From Echinometra lucunter (taxonomy: Eukaryota; Echinodermata; Echinoidea; Camarodonta; Echinometridae), in NCBI GenBank assembly GCA_029962745.1, contig CM057162.1, positions 9,302,408-9,366,407 on the forward strand: a DNA stretch of 64,000 bases. The letters run 5' to 3'. The notes below the pieces were generated by a model. It saw only the letters and a list, made by a program, of their open reading frames with translations. It made no database searches and had not been told where the DNA came from. A program made the position numbers and the translations under genes. Positions 20,801 through 32,583 of the stretch are shown here, in pieces; within the stretch, counting starts at the first letter, position 1; each line of letters starts with the position of its first letter.

Positions 20801-22760
20801 CTTGATGTGAAAGCAACAGTAGAATAATGACTGAGATCTCCGTTGCGTTCAATCGAGTTTTAGCGACCGTGATTCTGCAGAATCATGATTCAAATCGTTT
20901 TGAAAGACGTTTATTTTTACAACCTGCGAAAATTCCACTGAATGCAACCGTGGTTTAAACGTCTGTGAAAACCGTGATTCTAGGGTGGAAAATGGTCGCT
21001 TGAACGATATGTACGATTCTGTAAGGTTACAGTTGAAGCTAAAACAGCAAAGCGATTGATGGAATAGTGAAATGGCGGAAGTTAATTAGATCTTAGAAAG
21101 CGGCTGTATGAAATATTCGGCAGAAAAAGAATGCATGATCATGATGATCTCAAAGTACTCTCCCACTCTTAAACCCATTCTGGTATTAACTGTTCCTCTG
21201 CAAATTTGAAACATGATTATTATGTGCTATTGTAATCATCTGCGCGAATTAATTGTATTCCTGTCAAAAAGGTCCTCTGTAACTTGGTCCCGTGCATAAC
21301 AAAAACAATGACCCCAAAGAACAGAACTTTTAAATTGGCGTTTCTGTAAAAATATCTAACTCCCTGGTGCTCTCTAGCTATGCGTAGCAATATATTCTCT
21401 TTGGCAATTCAGCAGTTCTCAAATATTTTCTTATGTCTAAAATCGGTAGAATCGTCACATGTTACAGTCGAATGTGAATACCCTTTAGTTGTGTGAGTAG
21501 TCCTTTCATATCAAACATATAGGACCTTTCAAATCTAAACAACGATACGACCAATTTGAAACGACAATGGTTTCCTTTCTCAGAATTTGGATAACCTGCG
21601 ATTGGCGGTTATGAAGCATATAACTATCTCGCATCTAAAATTTGCTGTGTATATAATGGTGAACTCATTAACTTGTAGGGTAATTATCTATCAACCCCTT
21701 GACTACTGGAACCGGGTGGTCCCTGTATAAAGTCTATGGGAATTTGAGAATTCAGTGGTCAACAGTTTAAGCATTACGTTAGTCATGTTAGTATGATTAT
21801 AGTTATCGTATAAGCAAATTTGGGTAGTTAGTGTATACTTCTTTAAACTCGTGTATCATTCATGAATATAATCTCTGTTTCCTGCTCTGATGCTAGTAAT
21901 TAATAATCAATTGTAAGCATTTGTTTTTGTAAATAAGAAGGGTTCATTCATTTTCATCTTGTATTTATATTGTCTATTTTGCTTGTTCAAAACATTTTCA
22001 TATATGATGTTCGACCAGTTTTAGAAGTATAGGCTGAATTGAAATATCTGTTCACTGTGTTTATTAAACATGAAGACATAATGACAAGAACATCAATCAC
22101 CTGTTCCATGTGTTCAGAGATTGTCTCCATACATGCAGTATGGGAGTAGTTACAGTATATAATTATGACTCAATATTTCTCATGGAAACTGGGTTAACTT
22201 CTTCAACATGAGCAGTATAATTTGTTTTTCAGTTATGGAACAGACGTCAGTATAACCGTGCATTTAGTGCATTTGATTTACCAGTTTTACCGGTCATTAG
22301 TGTGAATGGTTGATTGCCTTTGGTATTATTCTATCGATATACGGACATCTTACAAATGGTTTTTACACGTTTAGCACCTTTTGCAATGCACTTTCGTACA
22401 TAACCAATATTGCAATCATCTTGGAGTTGATCTTATGTAATTAAAACTTACCTAAAGTGGTCTATATTTCATGATGAATCTTTAGAGACACAGACTGTTT
22501 CATGATGACATTTTGGTATAAGCAGTTTTAGCGTTCTTAGAAAAAAACAAAACAAAACAAGAGTTTGAAAGCGATCATTTTCTTTAATTTGCTCTAAGTT
22601 TAGGATGAGCAGAAAAGAAAACACACTAGATGGCAAAAAGTGAATCAAGTCATACATTTTGTAGATAGTCTATTCTTTATTAGTGTAATTGGATGGAAGT
22701 TTCTTATTCTATAAATTGCATGTACGCATTTACAATACTCGTGGTTTATATAAGAGTACA
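20800..22760. other. Non-coding spacer
   Basis: AT-rich DNA with no exon recognised. Near 21700-21770 the words gggtggtccctgtata...aattcagtggtcaac also occur in variant form near 43755-43800, so a dispersed repeat crosses this point. Confidence 0.5.
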
Positions 22761-22769
22761 AGTAACAAT

Positions 22770-22800
22770 ACACACACACAAACACACACATATACACCCT

Positions 22801-22866
<66 letters not shown>

Positions 22867-22984
22867 GAAGGAGGCGGCGGGACGTGGCTAGTAACGTCCA
22901 GCCGCCTCCTTCTTCAGTCACAATTATAAGTTTTACATACGATGCAGCACCCATCACGTACGTGGCCGAAGCACTTTCACATTT

Positions 22985-23050
<66 letters not shown>

Positions 23051-23070
23051 AATATATATATACATATACA
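22770..23070. repeat. (AC)n/(AT)n microsatellite cluster with embedded hairpin
   Basis: AC runs at 22772-22822 and AT runs at 22822-22862 lie left of a hairpin (22864-22915); AT and AC runs at 22985-23060 lie right of it in mirrored order, so the whole block is roughly palindromic. Confidence 0.85.
22864..22915. repeat. Near-perfect hairpin, 22-bp arms
   Basis: GAAGAAGGAGGCGGCGGGACGT is followed by an 8-base loop and its reverse complement with a single mismatch. The GC-rich stem stands out strongly from the AT microsatellites on either side. No Pol III promoter or terminator is apparent. Confidence 0.85.
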
Positions 23071-23256
23071 TTTATATATCTCACTTTTTGCAGGGTATTA
23101 TTGTCATATTTGCTTCACGTACAAATCTATTTAAAGTCATAGGCAGTTATTTCCCACGGATTCTTGAGAAAAGGGAAACGTTTAGCAATTTCAGATACGT
23201 CTTTAACAATCACAATGTATATCGTCAAGGCATATACAAGAGTTATGTTTCTGTAT

Positions 23257-23259
23257 GGG

Positions 23260-23304
<45 letters not shown>

Positions 23305-23330
23305 TAATAATAATGATAATAATAATGATA
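23257..23330. repeat. (AAT)n trinucleotide repeat
   Basis: An AAT run of about 45 bases continues with interspersed GAT units. Simple repeat. Confidence 0.9.
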
Positions 23331-24310
23331 AACTGCTCTGACTCATCCCCATGCATCCCGACCATGCATACTTGAAACATTTACCCCAACGAAAATAAAA
23401 ATCAAAATGTGAGTTTCGCCTGATCTTTGAAATGTGTTTATCTCTAACATTCAAAGACTCTCGGATGGTAATCCCAAAACATTAACCATAAGGAATATTA
23501 GAACATACATATTTGATTTTATTTTCATGCAATGATGTAAGTCCTTGGTGCTATCTTATGTAAATGGCATTGTATTTTCTCCCAGCGAAGATGTCTTTTT
23601 CATAACCTTGTTTTCATAACCTTGTTTTCTCTGAAAACATAATACATTTTGTAACCTGATTCCAATAAAGAAATACATGAACTCCTCCTAGCTGCAATCA
23701 ACTTCTGTCTTATATATCTTTCAGGATTTTCTTTAAAACGTATCATGTGCTTGCAACTTTTCCCCCGTCTCCCTCTAAAATGAGGATAATTTTTCTTCTC
23801 GAGGCCGCTGAATGTAACATTTTGGAGGGAGGGGCGGTCTGCATGTTTTTCCAAATTCCCCCATAATTTTTCTGTTCGTCAAAAGTTCCAATAATGAGAT
23901 ATTCATTCATATCGGGATTACTTGATACTGCATACCCACGATTCAGTGTATCGTTGAACTGACTTGACATGGTTTTTCATTAATCAAAGTGTAAGATTGT
24001 CCTTTTGGTGGATTATATTTCATAGTCATATTCTATGTATTGTGTGCAACAACTATTTCATTATGAACTGTTATGTCTATGTCTGTGTAACACTTTCTCA
24101 GAATTTTGAATTGGAAATAAATTTGAACTAGTATGATTAAAATAGATTACCAATACAGAAAATGTCTAATTTGAATACTGTTAATTTTCATTCATGAAAT
24201 CTTATATTGCAGCATGACTTTGTATGTGTATACCTTCTCAGTATTGTTCAAATTAGAAAAAAAAGTAAGGTGGTGCAATAGAGTTAGCTTTCGACCTTAG
24301 CCATAGTCTG
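23330..24310. other. Non-coding spacer
   Basis: No exon or structured element is recognised. A retroposon-like tail (ggaaataaatttgaact) ends near 24130. Confidence 0.45.
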
Positions 24311-24316
24311 AATCCC

Positions 24317-24880
24317 GACATTAAAGGAGAACACAATCCAGACATTCAAGTCAGTGTGAAGATGAACTAGAAAGAGTAAACAGTGAAAGTTTGAGCAAAA
24401 TCGGACAATCTGTTCAAGAGTTGTGAATTTGAAAGTTTCAGTTAATCGTGGTCATAGGGACCTTTTGAGTTGGCAACTCCACCAGCATCTGTGATGTGAC
24501 TGTGAACAACTTTCCATTCATTTTGTACACAGAATTCAACATTTTCTTCATTTTCAAGAAAAATAGAATTTTTGTTTGATTTACTGTTTGAGTATGATAT
24601 GAATATCAATTCTGCTAGTATTTTGCAAAGAATTATTTTGATTCCTGGCTTAAAATTTCACATAAATCATATTTTTTGGGGGAAAAATATGTACAAAATC
24701 AATGGAGAGTTGTCCACGATGACATGAGAAATGCTGGCAAGGTTCCCTATGTAATGATTCTCATAATAGGAATTACTTAAACTTTCAAAATTGATCTATT
24801 CATTTTCAATTTGAAAACCATTGAAAATGTATATGAATATAGTTGAGGTGTTCAAGAATCAGTTGATAAACGAACGCAAT
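24317..24880. repeat. Probable interspersed repeat (MITE/SINE type)
   Basis: The segment opens with gagaacacaatccagac and has the gtttgagcaaaatcggac word style common to short interspersed animal repeats. Its right part mirrors some inner words (ttcaaaattg, aaaccattg), but I cannot define termini. Non-coding. Confidence 0.3.
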
Positions 24881-26870
24881 GATTGAATTAAAACATGCTA
24901 CAATTTATTTTTCTGTTCGATCCCGTAGAATTTGAGGGTAGTCGGAAACGTAGCTGCTCATATATGATATTTGGGCATCTCGCTGCTTGAAAAAGGGTTC
25001 TTGCTGCCTAAATTCATTTTGTTTCTAGATTTTCTGAGCGAGTGAGAAAAAAAAAGACTTTAAAATACTGAGAACAGGTTTTAGCGTTGTTACTATATTT
25101 TCACGATTTGAGCAATGTTCTTTAATTATCGGCATCTTTCGTTCTTTTAGTGAGGGTATACTATATTGATCACATGCTATTATCTCCTGAAAATTCAACT
25201 TTTTAAGGTCAACTTGCCGCTCGATTCCTTGCAGTCATAGTACTAATATACGCGGGTGTGCTGTGTAACTGATGGTTTCATCTCATAGTTAGAGCGGAAG
25301 AGCTCACTATTTTTCGCACGATATTCGATGTATTTTTATCTTATTCACTGACATATACATCAATATTTTATTCGAATAGTCATGCAAGTATATGATGATA
25401 ATAATGATAATAACTATACTAACATATGTGAAAAAGAATATATAACATAACACAAAATTCTCAAGTCTGTAGTAAACACAAACTTGTTCACAATCATTAT
25501 ATCAACGAGAGTGCTCTTTCATAATATTTACATTATCAAAGTACTATGCACAACTACAAGTAGCAAAAGGCAATGAAGGTGAGTCAATATAACACTTAGG
25601 AAATTCACGGGGCCCTGAAAAACATGTGAACTTTGACCGATGGGGAAATTTCAGGGTAGACTTTGGTGCTGCTCCTTTCAGTAATTCTTTGGTCCACTAC
25701 TAGTCCGCTCCTGCAGGTGCTCATAAAAGCAGCGCTAAAATAGAGCGGACTATTTTGGCCCGCGCCCTTCAGTAATTCAAAATTTTACGACTTAGAGCGG
25801 ATCTGGTCCCGACGAGCGATTAATTCGAGTATGACTAGTCTCGCAATCACACACGTAATTTGTGCGTTTCTAGCTCAACATAGGTAAAGAGCGAGAAAGA
25901 GCAAAGAAAGGAGCAAAACAGGCCGCCGTGATTAAAGGCTGGATGAGGTGCCATGGTATGATAAATTTATAGCTTTCAACCAAGCCACCAAGTGAGGAAA
26001 ATTAAGTGCCGCGCAATAGAGGGAGTCCAAAGTTTCATAGTTCTGGATTTATCTTTTTTTCAGCGCGCGGAGAATATGCGATCATTCAGTGTATACATGT
26101 TTTTGACAAAAATCATTTCCTTAACATCATCCGACACGCTAAGATGGCTTCTTTGAATAGTTATCTGCATAACAATTAAACTGATTCGAGTGTGATAGGC
26201 CAAGAACCCAGTCACTCCAGTAGGATCGAAATCAGACCGCCAACAGATGACACAATGTCATTTCAGTTTAGCTAGCTAGGCCGCTGTGTGGATAGGAGTG
26301 ACATGCATATTGAACGTTGACTGAGCTAGCTGGTGTTTTCCTTTTCACTCGGTCTGATCGTGCATGTAAAGAACATGAACTTTGTACTAACTCGGTCTCG
26401 GCCTTCTTTGTTCACCTTTGTAAAGACACACAGTACAGCATACACAATAAGTTTTTTTTTCAGATTCCTCTACTTTCGTGTTGTGCTAGACACTAGCTTT
26501 GTACGAAACCTTTGATATTAATACATGTCGCGGTGAAAGATTTCCCCACCAAGACCCCCCCCCCCCCCCCCAACAACAAATACAACAAACACAAACACAA
26601 AAGAAATGAGTGTAATGAAACATCATTATCAAATTAAATTAGGGAATCAAAAGGCATGATCTACTGATCTAGACTTGTAACCAAAATGGCTTCATTATTT
26701 TGTACAGCCAATTAAAGTACACACTGATGTACTTGAAAGTAAAAAAAACCCAACAATTCAACAAGATCTAGGTGGAAAAAAGGCTTTGATACTTTTGGTT
26801 GGTAATAAATCTGAAATCATAACTGGCACCAGACTGAGGTTTTTACTATGTTAACCTAAGGATGCCAAAT
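24880..26870. other. Non-coding spacer with a poly-C run
   Basis: Nothing coding is recognised. There is a 15-base C run at about 26555-26570 and an A/C-rich stretch after it. One 60-codon plus-strand frame near 26333 lacks any domain or partner exon. Confidence 0.45.
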
Positions 26871-26874
26871 TCAT

Positions 26875-27365
26875 GTAACGGTCCGGTGTTTGTAACGGTT
26901 TATTACGTTCCTTAACTACTGCCGGTAACGGTTTGTACTGGTCTACGATGTGTAACGGTCTTTAACGGTTTATTTTGGTCGTTATTACGGTCAACTACGG
27001 TCCACAAAGGTCTACTACGGTCTCGGACTGTCGTTGTGCGCGCGCAGTTAGATATTACCGCCAACTCCTTCTGTACACTTTTGAATAACCAGATCCTGAC
27101 AATTTTTGAATCCCATGCGGTTTATCACGTGACAGACTTTTGACCGTATTTGCCCGTGGTGAAACGAAGTACTACCGTGCCATTCCGTTGTACAACGTAG
27201 CAAGGCCGAAGCTCAACCGTCGTGGACCATAAAGACATTATCACGATCGCCATGGACCGTCTCAAATGTATCTATGACCTCCACGGTTGCACTCGGCTAA
27301 AAACTAAACCGTAATGGACCGTAAAGTAGTGACCGTCGAATGACTGTCATGAACCGACTTTGACA
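26875..27365. repeat. Foldback-like element with ACGGT/ACCGT arms
   Basis: From 26875 to about 27025 the word TAACGGT or TACGGTC recurs every 10-20 bases on the + strand. From about 27150 to 27360 the reverse-complement words (GACCGT, ACCGT) recur in the same way. The two arrays face each other around a roughly 120-bp spacer. Non-coding; no target duplication identified. Confidence 0.6.
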
Positions 27366-27759
27366 GTTGTTCTGGTGTGAGAGCAGCATTTTCTTGAACA
27401 TAAGTTCTTACCGGGGAGCCTTCCCTTTCAAGCATGTAAAGCAAATGCTTATCAGTAATAATGCGGACCATTGAGGCAAATGAAGTGAAGATTAAGGCCT
27501 TTATCTGATTTGAAGTCTTCTAAATTTGGACTGTTTGATAGTATGCATTTGAACATAATATGCAGTAGGGACGTCATCGCAAATCACGTATAGTTATTTG
27601 CAAAAGTTCAAGACCGCTTTTGATTTCCGTGCATGTCAATTAATATGTTTCTGTACTGTGCGTGAAAAGACGTTGGAAACAAAGGTCATGTGTCATATGA
27701 TGATATCTAAGTAATGCGGCAAAGCTTACGTACCTCTATTTCAACGGAAGAGGGTCGTC

Positions 27760-27930
27760 CTCTCCGCCGCCCCCCGGCCCCCCCCCCCCCACCGCCCCTG
27801 ACCCGAAACATCAGTTTAGGTTGCTACCCTAACTACAACGTATCACGAATATAAATTATGAGAGTACGCACTAGCCTATATTCATTCATTCATTCATTCA
27901 TTCATTCATTCATTCATTCATTTTTTCCGG
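27760..27930. repeat. Poly-C tract and (ATTC)n microsatellite
   Basis: C runs lie at about 27766-27791, and a tetranucleotide ATTC run lies at about 27880-27922. Confidence 0.85.
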
Positions 27931-28664
27931 TTTCATTTTTTTTCATATTTACAACAATGTATAGTTTACATACATGTACTCTAGGCATGTTTACATACAT
28001 GTAGATCAAATTACATAATACATTAATAACATGAAATTGAAAGGGAAGGAGGGCCGACTTAAAAGCAGACCTTGTAGAATGTAGGCCCCCACCCTGTTTG
28101 AAATAATTATTATAAGTTCTATGAGCAATAAAAACCATAAAGCAACAACAAAACAATGACTCAGTAATTAAAAAACATGACTATGTCCCTTTTCTAAGCT
28201 AGCTTAAAAATTATATAAGCTACACAAAATCGTGTTCTCTTCGTGATTTTTTTTATGGTTTTCAAATCCGCTTTGTGAATCGGGTGTAATCATTGTTCTG
28301 TTGTTATTTTTTTCAGGCACTTATACATGTACAAGCTATCTGAGATAAGCCCTTTTTGACCCCAAGCAAACACGCGAGGTCAGCTGGAATGATTTAATGG
28401 TTTTGTCAAGTGAACATTTTTATGTGATATGATTTTTTTTTCAAAAATCGCCTTTACCATACTCCGATAACACGGTGCCCAGTTTGAAGTGATTAATCCT
28501 TCTTTTGTCCCTTAATAACCCACTGGGATAGGGTAAGAAATGTCAGGCAAAGTTGGACGGATATAATATAATCAGTCTCTGTTTATGCATCCTCTTCACT
28601 TCCCGGTGAGTATTCCATTCAGGGGTCTTTCTACATTATGCTGGCAATGCCGAACAATGGATTT

Positions 28665-29120
28665 TGCTTGTTACCAGGGCCGCTAATCAATTCAATACTT
28701 GGATTGAGTAAAACGTTTACCTTAGTATTTTACTTGGCTAAGAAATTTGCTCGAGTCATATTCAATTCAATTCTGAGTTTTTACTTTAGTAAGCCAACTT
28801 TAAATCAAATTCTTTCTGATAAGCATTGTGACATCATATTTTCAAGCACAATTAACACGCCGCATCAAATACGCTCAAATACGTTCATAATTCTGCGCAG
28901 CTCATGATGACTGCGTATAAAAAAAACATATGCCTGTCAATCAAGGCCTCCAAAATAATTGGCTTAAGTCTCTTAGGTAGATGCCTTAGATTTAGAGTAA
29001 AAAATACTTAGCCAAAATATGGAATTGAATATGAAATTTTGTTAAGTATTTTATCTAAGTAAAAAACTGAGACAGATACTCATATTTCTGACTTAAGTAG
29101 TGAATTGAAAACCGACCCAG
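28665..29120. repeat. Imperfect inverted-repeat element
   Basis: The left end (CAATTCAATACTTGG, then cttagtattttacttggctaag and attcaattcaat) is mirrored at the right end (gccaaaatatggaattgaatatg ... gtagtgaattg). This gives imperfect arms of about 120 bp. It looks like a MITE. The open frame over it is not conserved-looking. Confidence 0.45.
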
Positions 29121-29359
29121 ATTTCCACAGATACAGGGCATGATGGAGAGGAATGTGGATGAAAATTAATTACTCAGTCACATAAGTATCGTGCAGCGCA
29201 TCTAACCCAGGACCTTTCCATTTCAAGTCAACTTTCATCAACCATTAGACGGAACCACGTAGGACACATTTTACTGTAATGAAAAAAATCTTGATATTAA
29301 TCAGGTCTATCTTCATCCTGATTATAGTACTAATCAAGGTACTAATAATCCTTGTGAGG

Positions 29360-30030
29360 CTTTTACTAAACACTCGGATCGCGGCGCGCTGGAAAAGACT
29401 CGGGTCGTGGCCGGTCGTGGCATGCTGGCTATGGGGCGCCAAGTGTTAAATAAGTTATTTCTTCCAAAACTACACAGTTGTTTCGTTGTCAAAAGTGCAC
29501 TAAAACACTATTTCTTTATAGAATTCACGCACAGTGAACCATCACAAAATGAAAAGCACCAGACGATTTTGCAACAAAAATAGTTTATATATCTCTCTCA
29601 AGCCACTAGTACCCAATTCGCCCGGGGCCGTTGACTTTGTTTCATTACAAACATATTGCAAACTGATCCGGCAAACGGATCAGTTTTGTCGGAGTATGCT
29701 TGCTGGTATGGCGATATGTTAGCGATGTACTGCGGGGGTGAATCCAGGAGTTAGTGAAAGAGGGGCACACTAAATGTTGACGAGCAAAGAAAAAAGAAAA
29801 TACTAGCTTCGAAAGGGGGCACTCTTGAAAAAAGAGGGGGCACAAGGCGTACTTTTGACTCAAGGGGGAGCACGTGCCCCCCCCCCCCCCTCGAATCCGC
29901 GTGGTTTACAGTGCACTGACTAGTTTTGGACCGAATAACCTAGTTAACACTTGGCGCACCATATACCCAGCGAGCAGCGAGCCGAGTGTTTTCCAGCGCG
30001 CCACGACCAGAGTGTATCGTCAAAGCAAAA
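29360..30030. repeat. Inverted-repeat element with CpG-rich arms
   Basis: The left block (29365-29450; gcgcgctggaaaagactcgg, ggcgccaagtgttaa) returns as reverse complement at about 29940-30020 (ttaacacttggcgc, gagtgttttccagcgcgcc). The centre holds a poly-C run at 29877-29892. A MITE-like structure; coding frames through the arms are disregarded. Confidence 0.55.
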
Positions 30031-31380
30031 AATTTATTACGAAGAATCCGAAATAAAGCACGCGTACGTATTGTACATAGTACATGTCAATCGGGGAAAG
30101 CCTAAAGCCTTTATCAAGACAGCCCAAAGAAAAAGATTGTAGCCCTTATCTAGACGTTTGTATTTCTTATTTCTTTATTTTTGTTATTTTTTCTGTACAT
30201 AGCTTTTGGTAAAGAGCCTAAGAGGTGAAGGGCATGACATAATCAATATTGATATTGTCCCGTAATAACATAAAACTTATGTCCACCAACATATATGATC
30301 AACTCTAACTGCAACAGGCACGGGAGTAATGGTGAGAATCAGAAGGGCCAGAGCTAACAAGTTATCCAGGAGAGATTGCTGTGAAATTCTATAGAATGTG
30401 GGGGGGGGGGGGGGGGGGGGTAAACGTGTTTCCTAATTAAGCTCTATAAGAGCAAATTTTGGATATCTGACAGTGATTTTGTGAAATTCTGAAATAAAAT
30501 TGATAAACAGGAAATCTTCAGGTTTTCTCTTAATCAGAATATTTCATATAATAATGTCTCACGATTTATGCAAATTACAAACGTATAAAATAAAGCCTTA
30601 TTATGTTTAAAGTCCATAGAAAAAGGCTTTAAAAAATGAGATTGCGTGCAAGCAATATAAAGAAAATTCAAATTTTTCTTAAGTGGTTGGGCTAGCACGA
30701 CTGACCATAAAAATAAAAAAATAGAAAAAAAAATGAAATAAAAAGAAATTTCCAAAAAGATCATCAGTTACCATACTCTCAGTTTTTGGACAAGCAAGGA
30801 AAAGGGATTGTCGTGTTCCATCTGTGCCGGGGGTGCACATTTCCTTTCACTCGATGTGTGAAATCAGACATCAGTTTTGCTGCTGGCATGTAGGCCTAGG
30901 GGCACGGGGATTCTCGGATACGCCTCCAATGGAAATAACTGAAGTGAGGTTTTGTAAGACTGTATTCTGCTTTAGCAATCTGTGGAGTCAGGCGATCGAA
31001 AAAAAAAACAAAAAACGGTAGGCCTAGTATTAGGTGTAACAGGACCTTCATTTATGAAAGAAGGAAAAAAAAACAACGCCCCAGCCTCTACATCATATTT
31101 AATCAAATACCATTTAACCTTCTATACCATCTGAGGATATATTTACTACTTAATCTTCAATTCTGTTTTAAAAATTAGGCTTATTCCATACATACCTTCC
31201 CCCCCCCCCCATCAGCTCTCTGTCATTTTCTCCCTCCCCTCTCCCTCTCAAAGAGTTTAATTTTCCTTTTATTTTTTTCATACGCTCTACTCTCACAACT
31301 TATCTAAAAAACTGACTTCGTTAATACAAAGCGTTTCTAATCAATTCTAAATTTTACCCGTTCAATTTTTACCTCCCTGG
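30030..31380. other. Non-coding spacer
   Basis: AT-rich, with a run of about 20 G at 30400-30420 and a C run at about 31200-31210. No exon recognised. Confidence 0.5.
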
Positions 31381-31406
31381 CTCTAGCAGACGACGCGTCG
31401 GTGTCT

Positions 31407-31451
31407 CACGTGACACATGATACAGAGAAAATACACTGTCACATGACGTCA
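31407..31451. promoter_or_regulatory. E-box and CRE-like palindromes upstream of gene 2
   Basis: CACGTG (31407-31412) and the full palindrome TGACGTCA (31444-31451) lie 0.8 kb before the gene 2 V-type exon, with further CACGTG at 31472-31477 and 31840-31845. These match bHLH and CREB/ATF consensus sites. Regulatory function is only a suggestion from the motifs. Confidence 0.25.
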
Positions 31452-31464
31452 TCGATAACAACAA

Positions 31465-32060
31465 ACAGTTTCACGTGTAGTATTACAAAATGGTCAAAAG
31501 CAGGCATATTCTCGGAGATTTATGGGGGGTCTGTTGGACTTGTCGAGGCTCGATTATATATTTTCAGAGTTTGAAATTTCATGTAAATCACTTCTTTCTT
31601 AAATTTGAATAAAAGCTATAGGAGTCAAAATCATTTTAAAATCCCTTTTTTTTGCGTGTTGACCTATGGAAGCTGGAAGACTAAAAACAGGCATATTCCC
31701 TACGATTTATAGGGAATCTTTCTCACTTTTTGAGCCTTCAGTAAGCTTTTTCAGAGTCTCACACTACATGTAAGTTACATTTGCCATAAATTTAAGATAA
31801 CAATAGGGGAACAATAATCATTCTTAAGATCCTTGTTTTCACGTGTAGCCCTATGGCAGATGACTCCGTCAAAAGGCATGATCATGGGGAATTATAGTGC
31901 AATTAATTAAAAATAAAGAATCAAGAAATCTGTTTATAACTATCAATTCTTCTGCTCGTGCCAAAATCAGGCTTACAAAACAAAGTTTTAGATATGAAAT
32001 ATCAAGAAAAAAAATGAGACATCTTTTCACACGTTATACCAATGGCGGACGCAGTTTTTA
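31465..32060. repeat. Diverged tandem repeat, about 190-bp unit, roughly three copies
   Basis: A block with the order tttcacgtgtag, caaaa(g)caggcatattc, gatttat, ttttcagagt and catgtaa recurs at about 31500, 31690 and (in part) 31875-32050. Spacing is near 190 bp. It directly precedes the V-type exon of gene 2, so it may belong to its promoter or a repeat. Confidence 0.55.
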
Positions 32061-32233
32061 ACACAACATTTATCCTTGCCAGTATTTCAGTATTTCATTC
32101 GGAACTAGTCAGTTACTGTGGGATTTATTTTCCGTTTCCATATACTGTGAAATAAATTTGCCAACCAACCATAATATAACGTCATCGAAACAACAAAGCA
32201 AAAAATCGATACATCATTATTTTCTTGATACAG

Positions 32234-32583
32234 GTGTGTTTGGAGATGTGCCAGATGATGGTGTGTACACTGATGTACACAAGGCGGTACAAACTGGGAG
32301 CAGCGTGGTCCTGAAATGTCAGTTTCGCAGAAAACCGTTAGCTGTGCACTGGAAAAAACGAGAAGACCCAAGAACAGCACCCAACCCGGTCTCTTGGATT
32401 CCAGGAGACCCAGTGACTGGTGTATGTGAAGGTGAAAGACCATGCCAGATCATGGAGATGAACGAAAATTTCTCATTGATCATCAAAGAAGTCAGCATAG
32501 CCGAACAAGGGAGGTACATCTGCAGGGTATCCAACTACAAAGGGATACTAATTCATAACTTCACAGACATAAGTGTATATATT
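32234..32583 (+). CDS. Gene 2 exon: V-type Ig domain
   Basis: The acceptor is TTGATACAG, entering in phase 1. The domain shows VVLKCQF (first Cys), HWKKRED (core Trp), an extra close cysteine pair around GVCEGERPC, and FSLIIKEVSIAEQGRYICRVS (second Cys within the Ig D-x-G-x-Y-x-C pattern). The good donor ATT|GTAAGTACG leaves in phase 0, unlike every other exon of the family. A weaker one at 32573 (A|GTGTAT) would leave in phase 1 and match the membrane exon. There is an N-glycosylation site at NFT. Confidence 0.75.
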
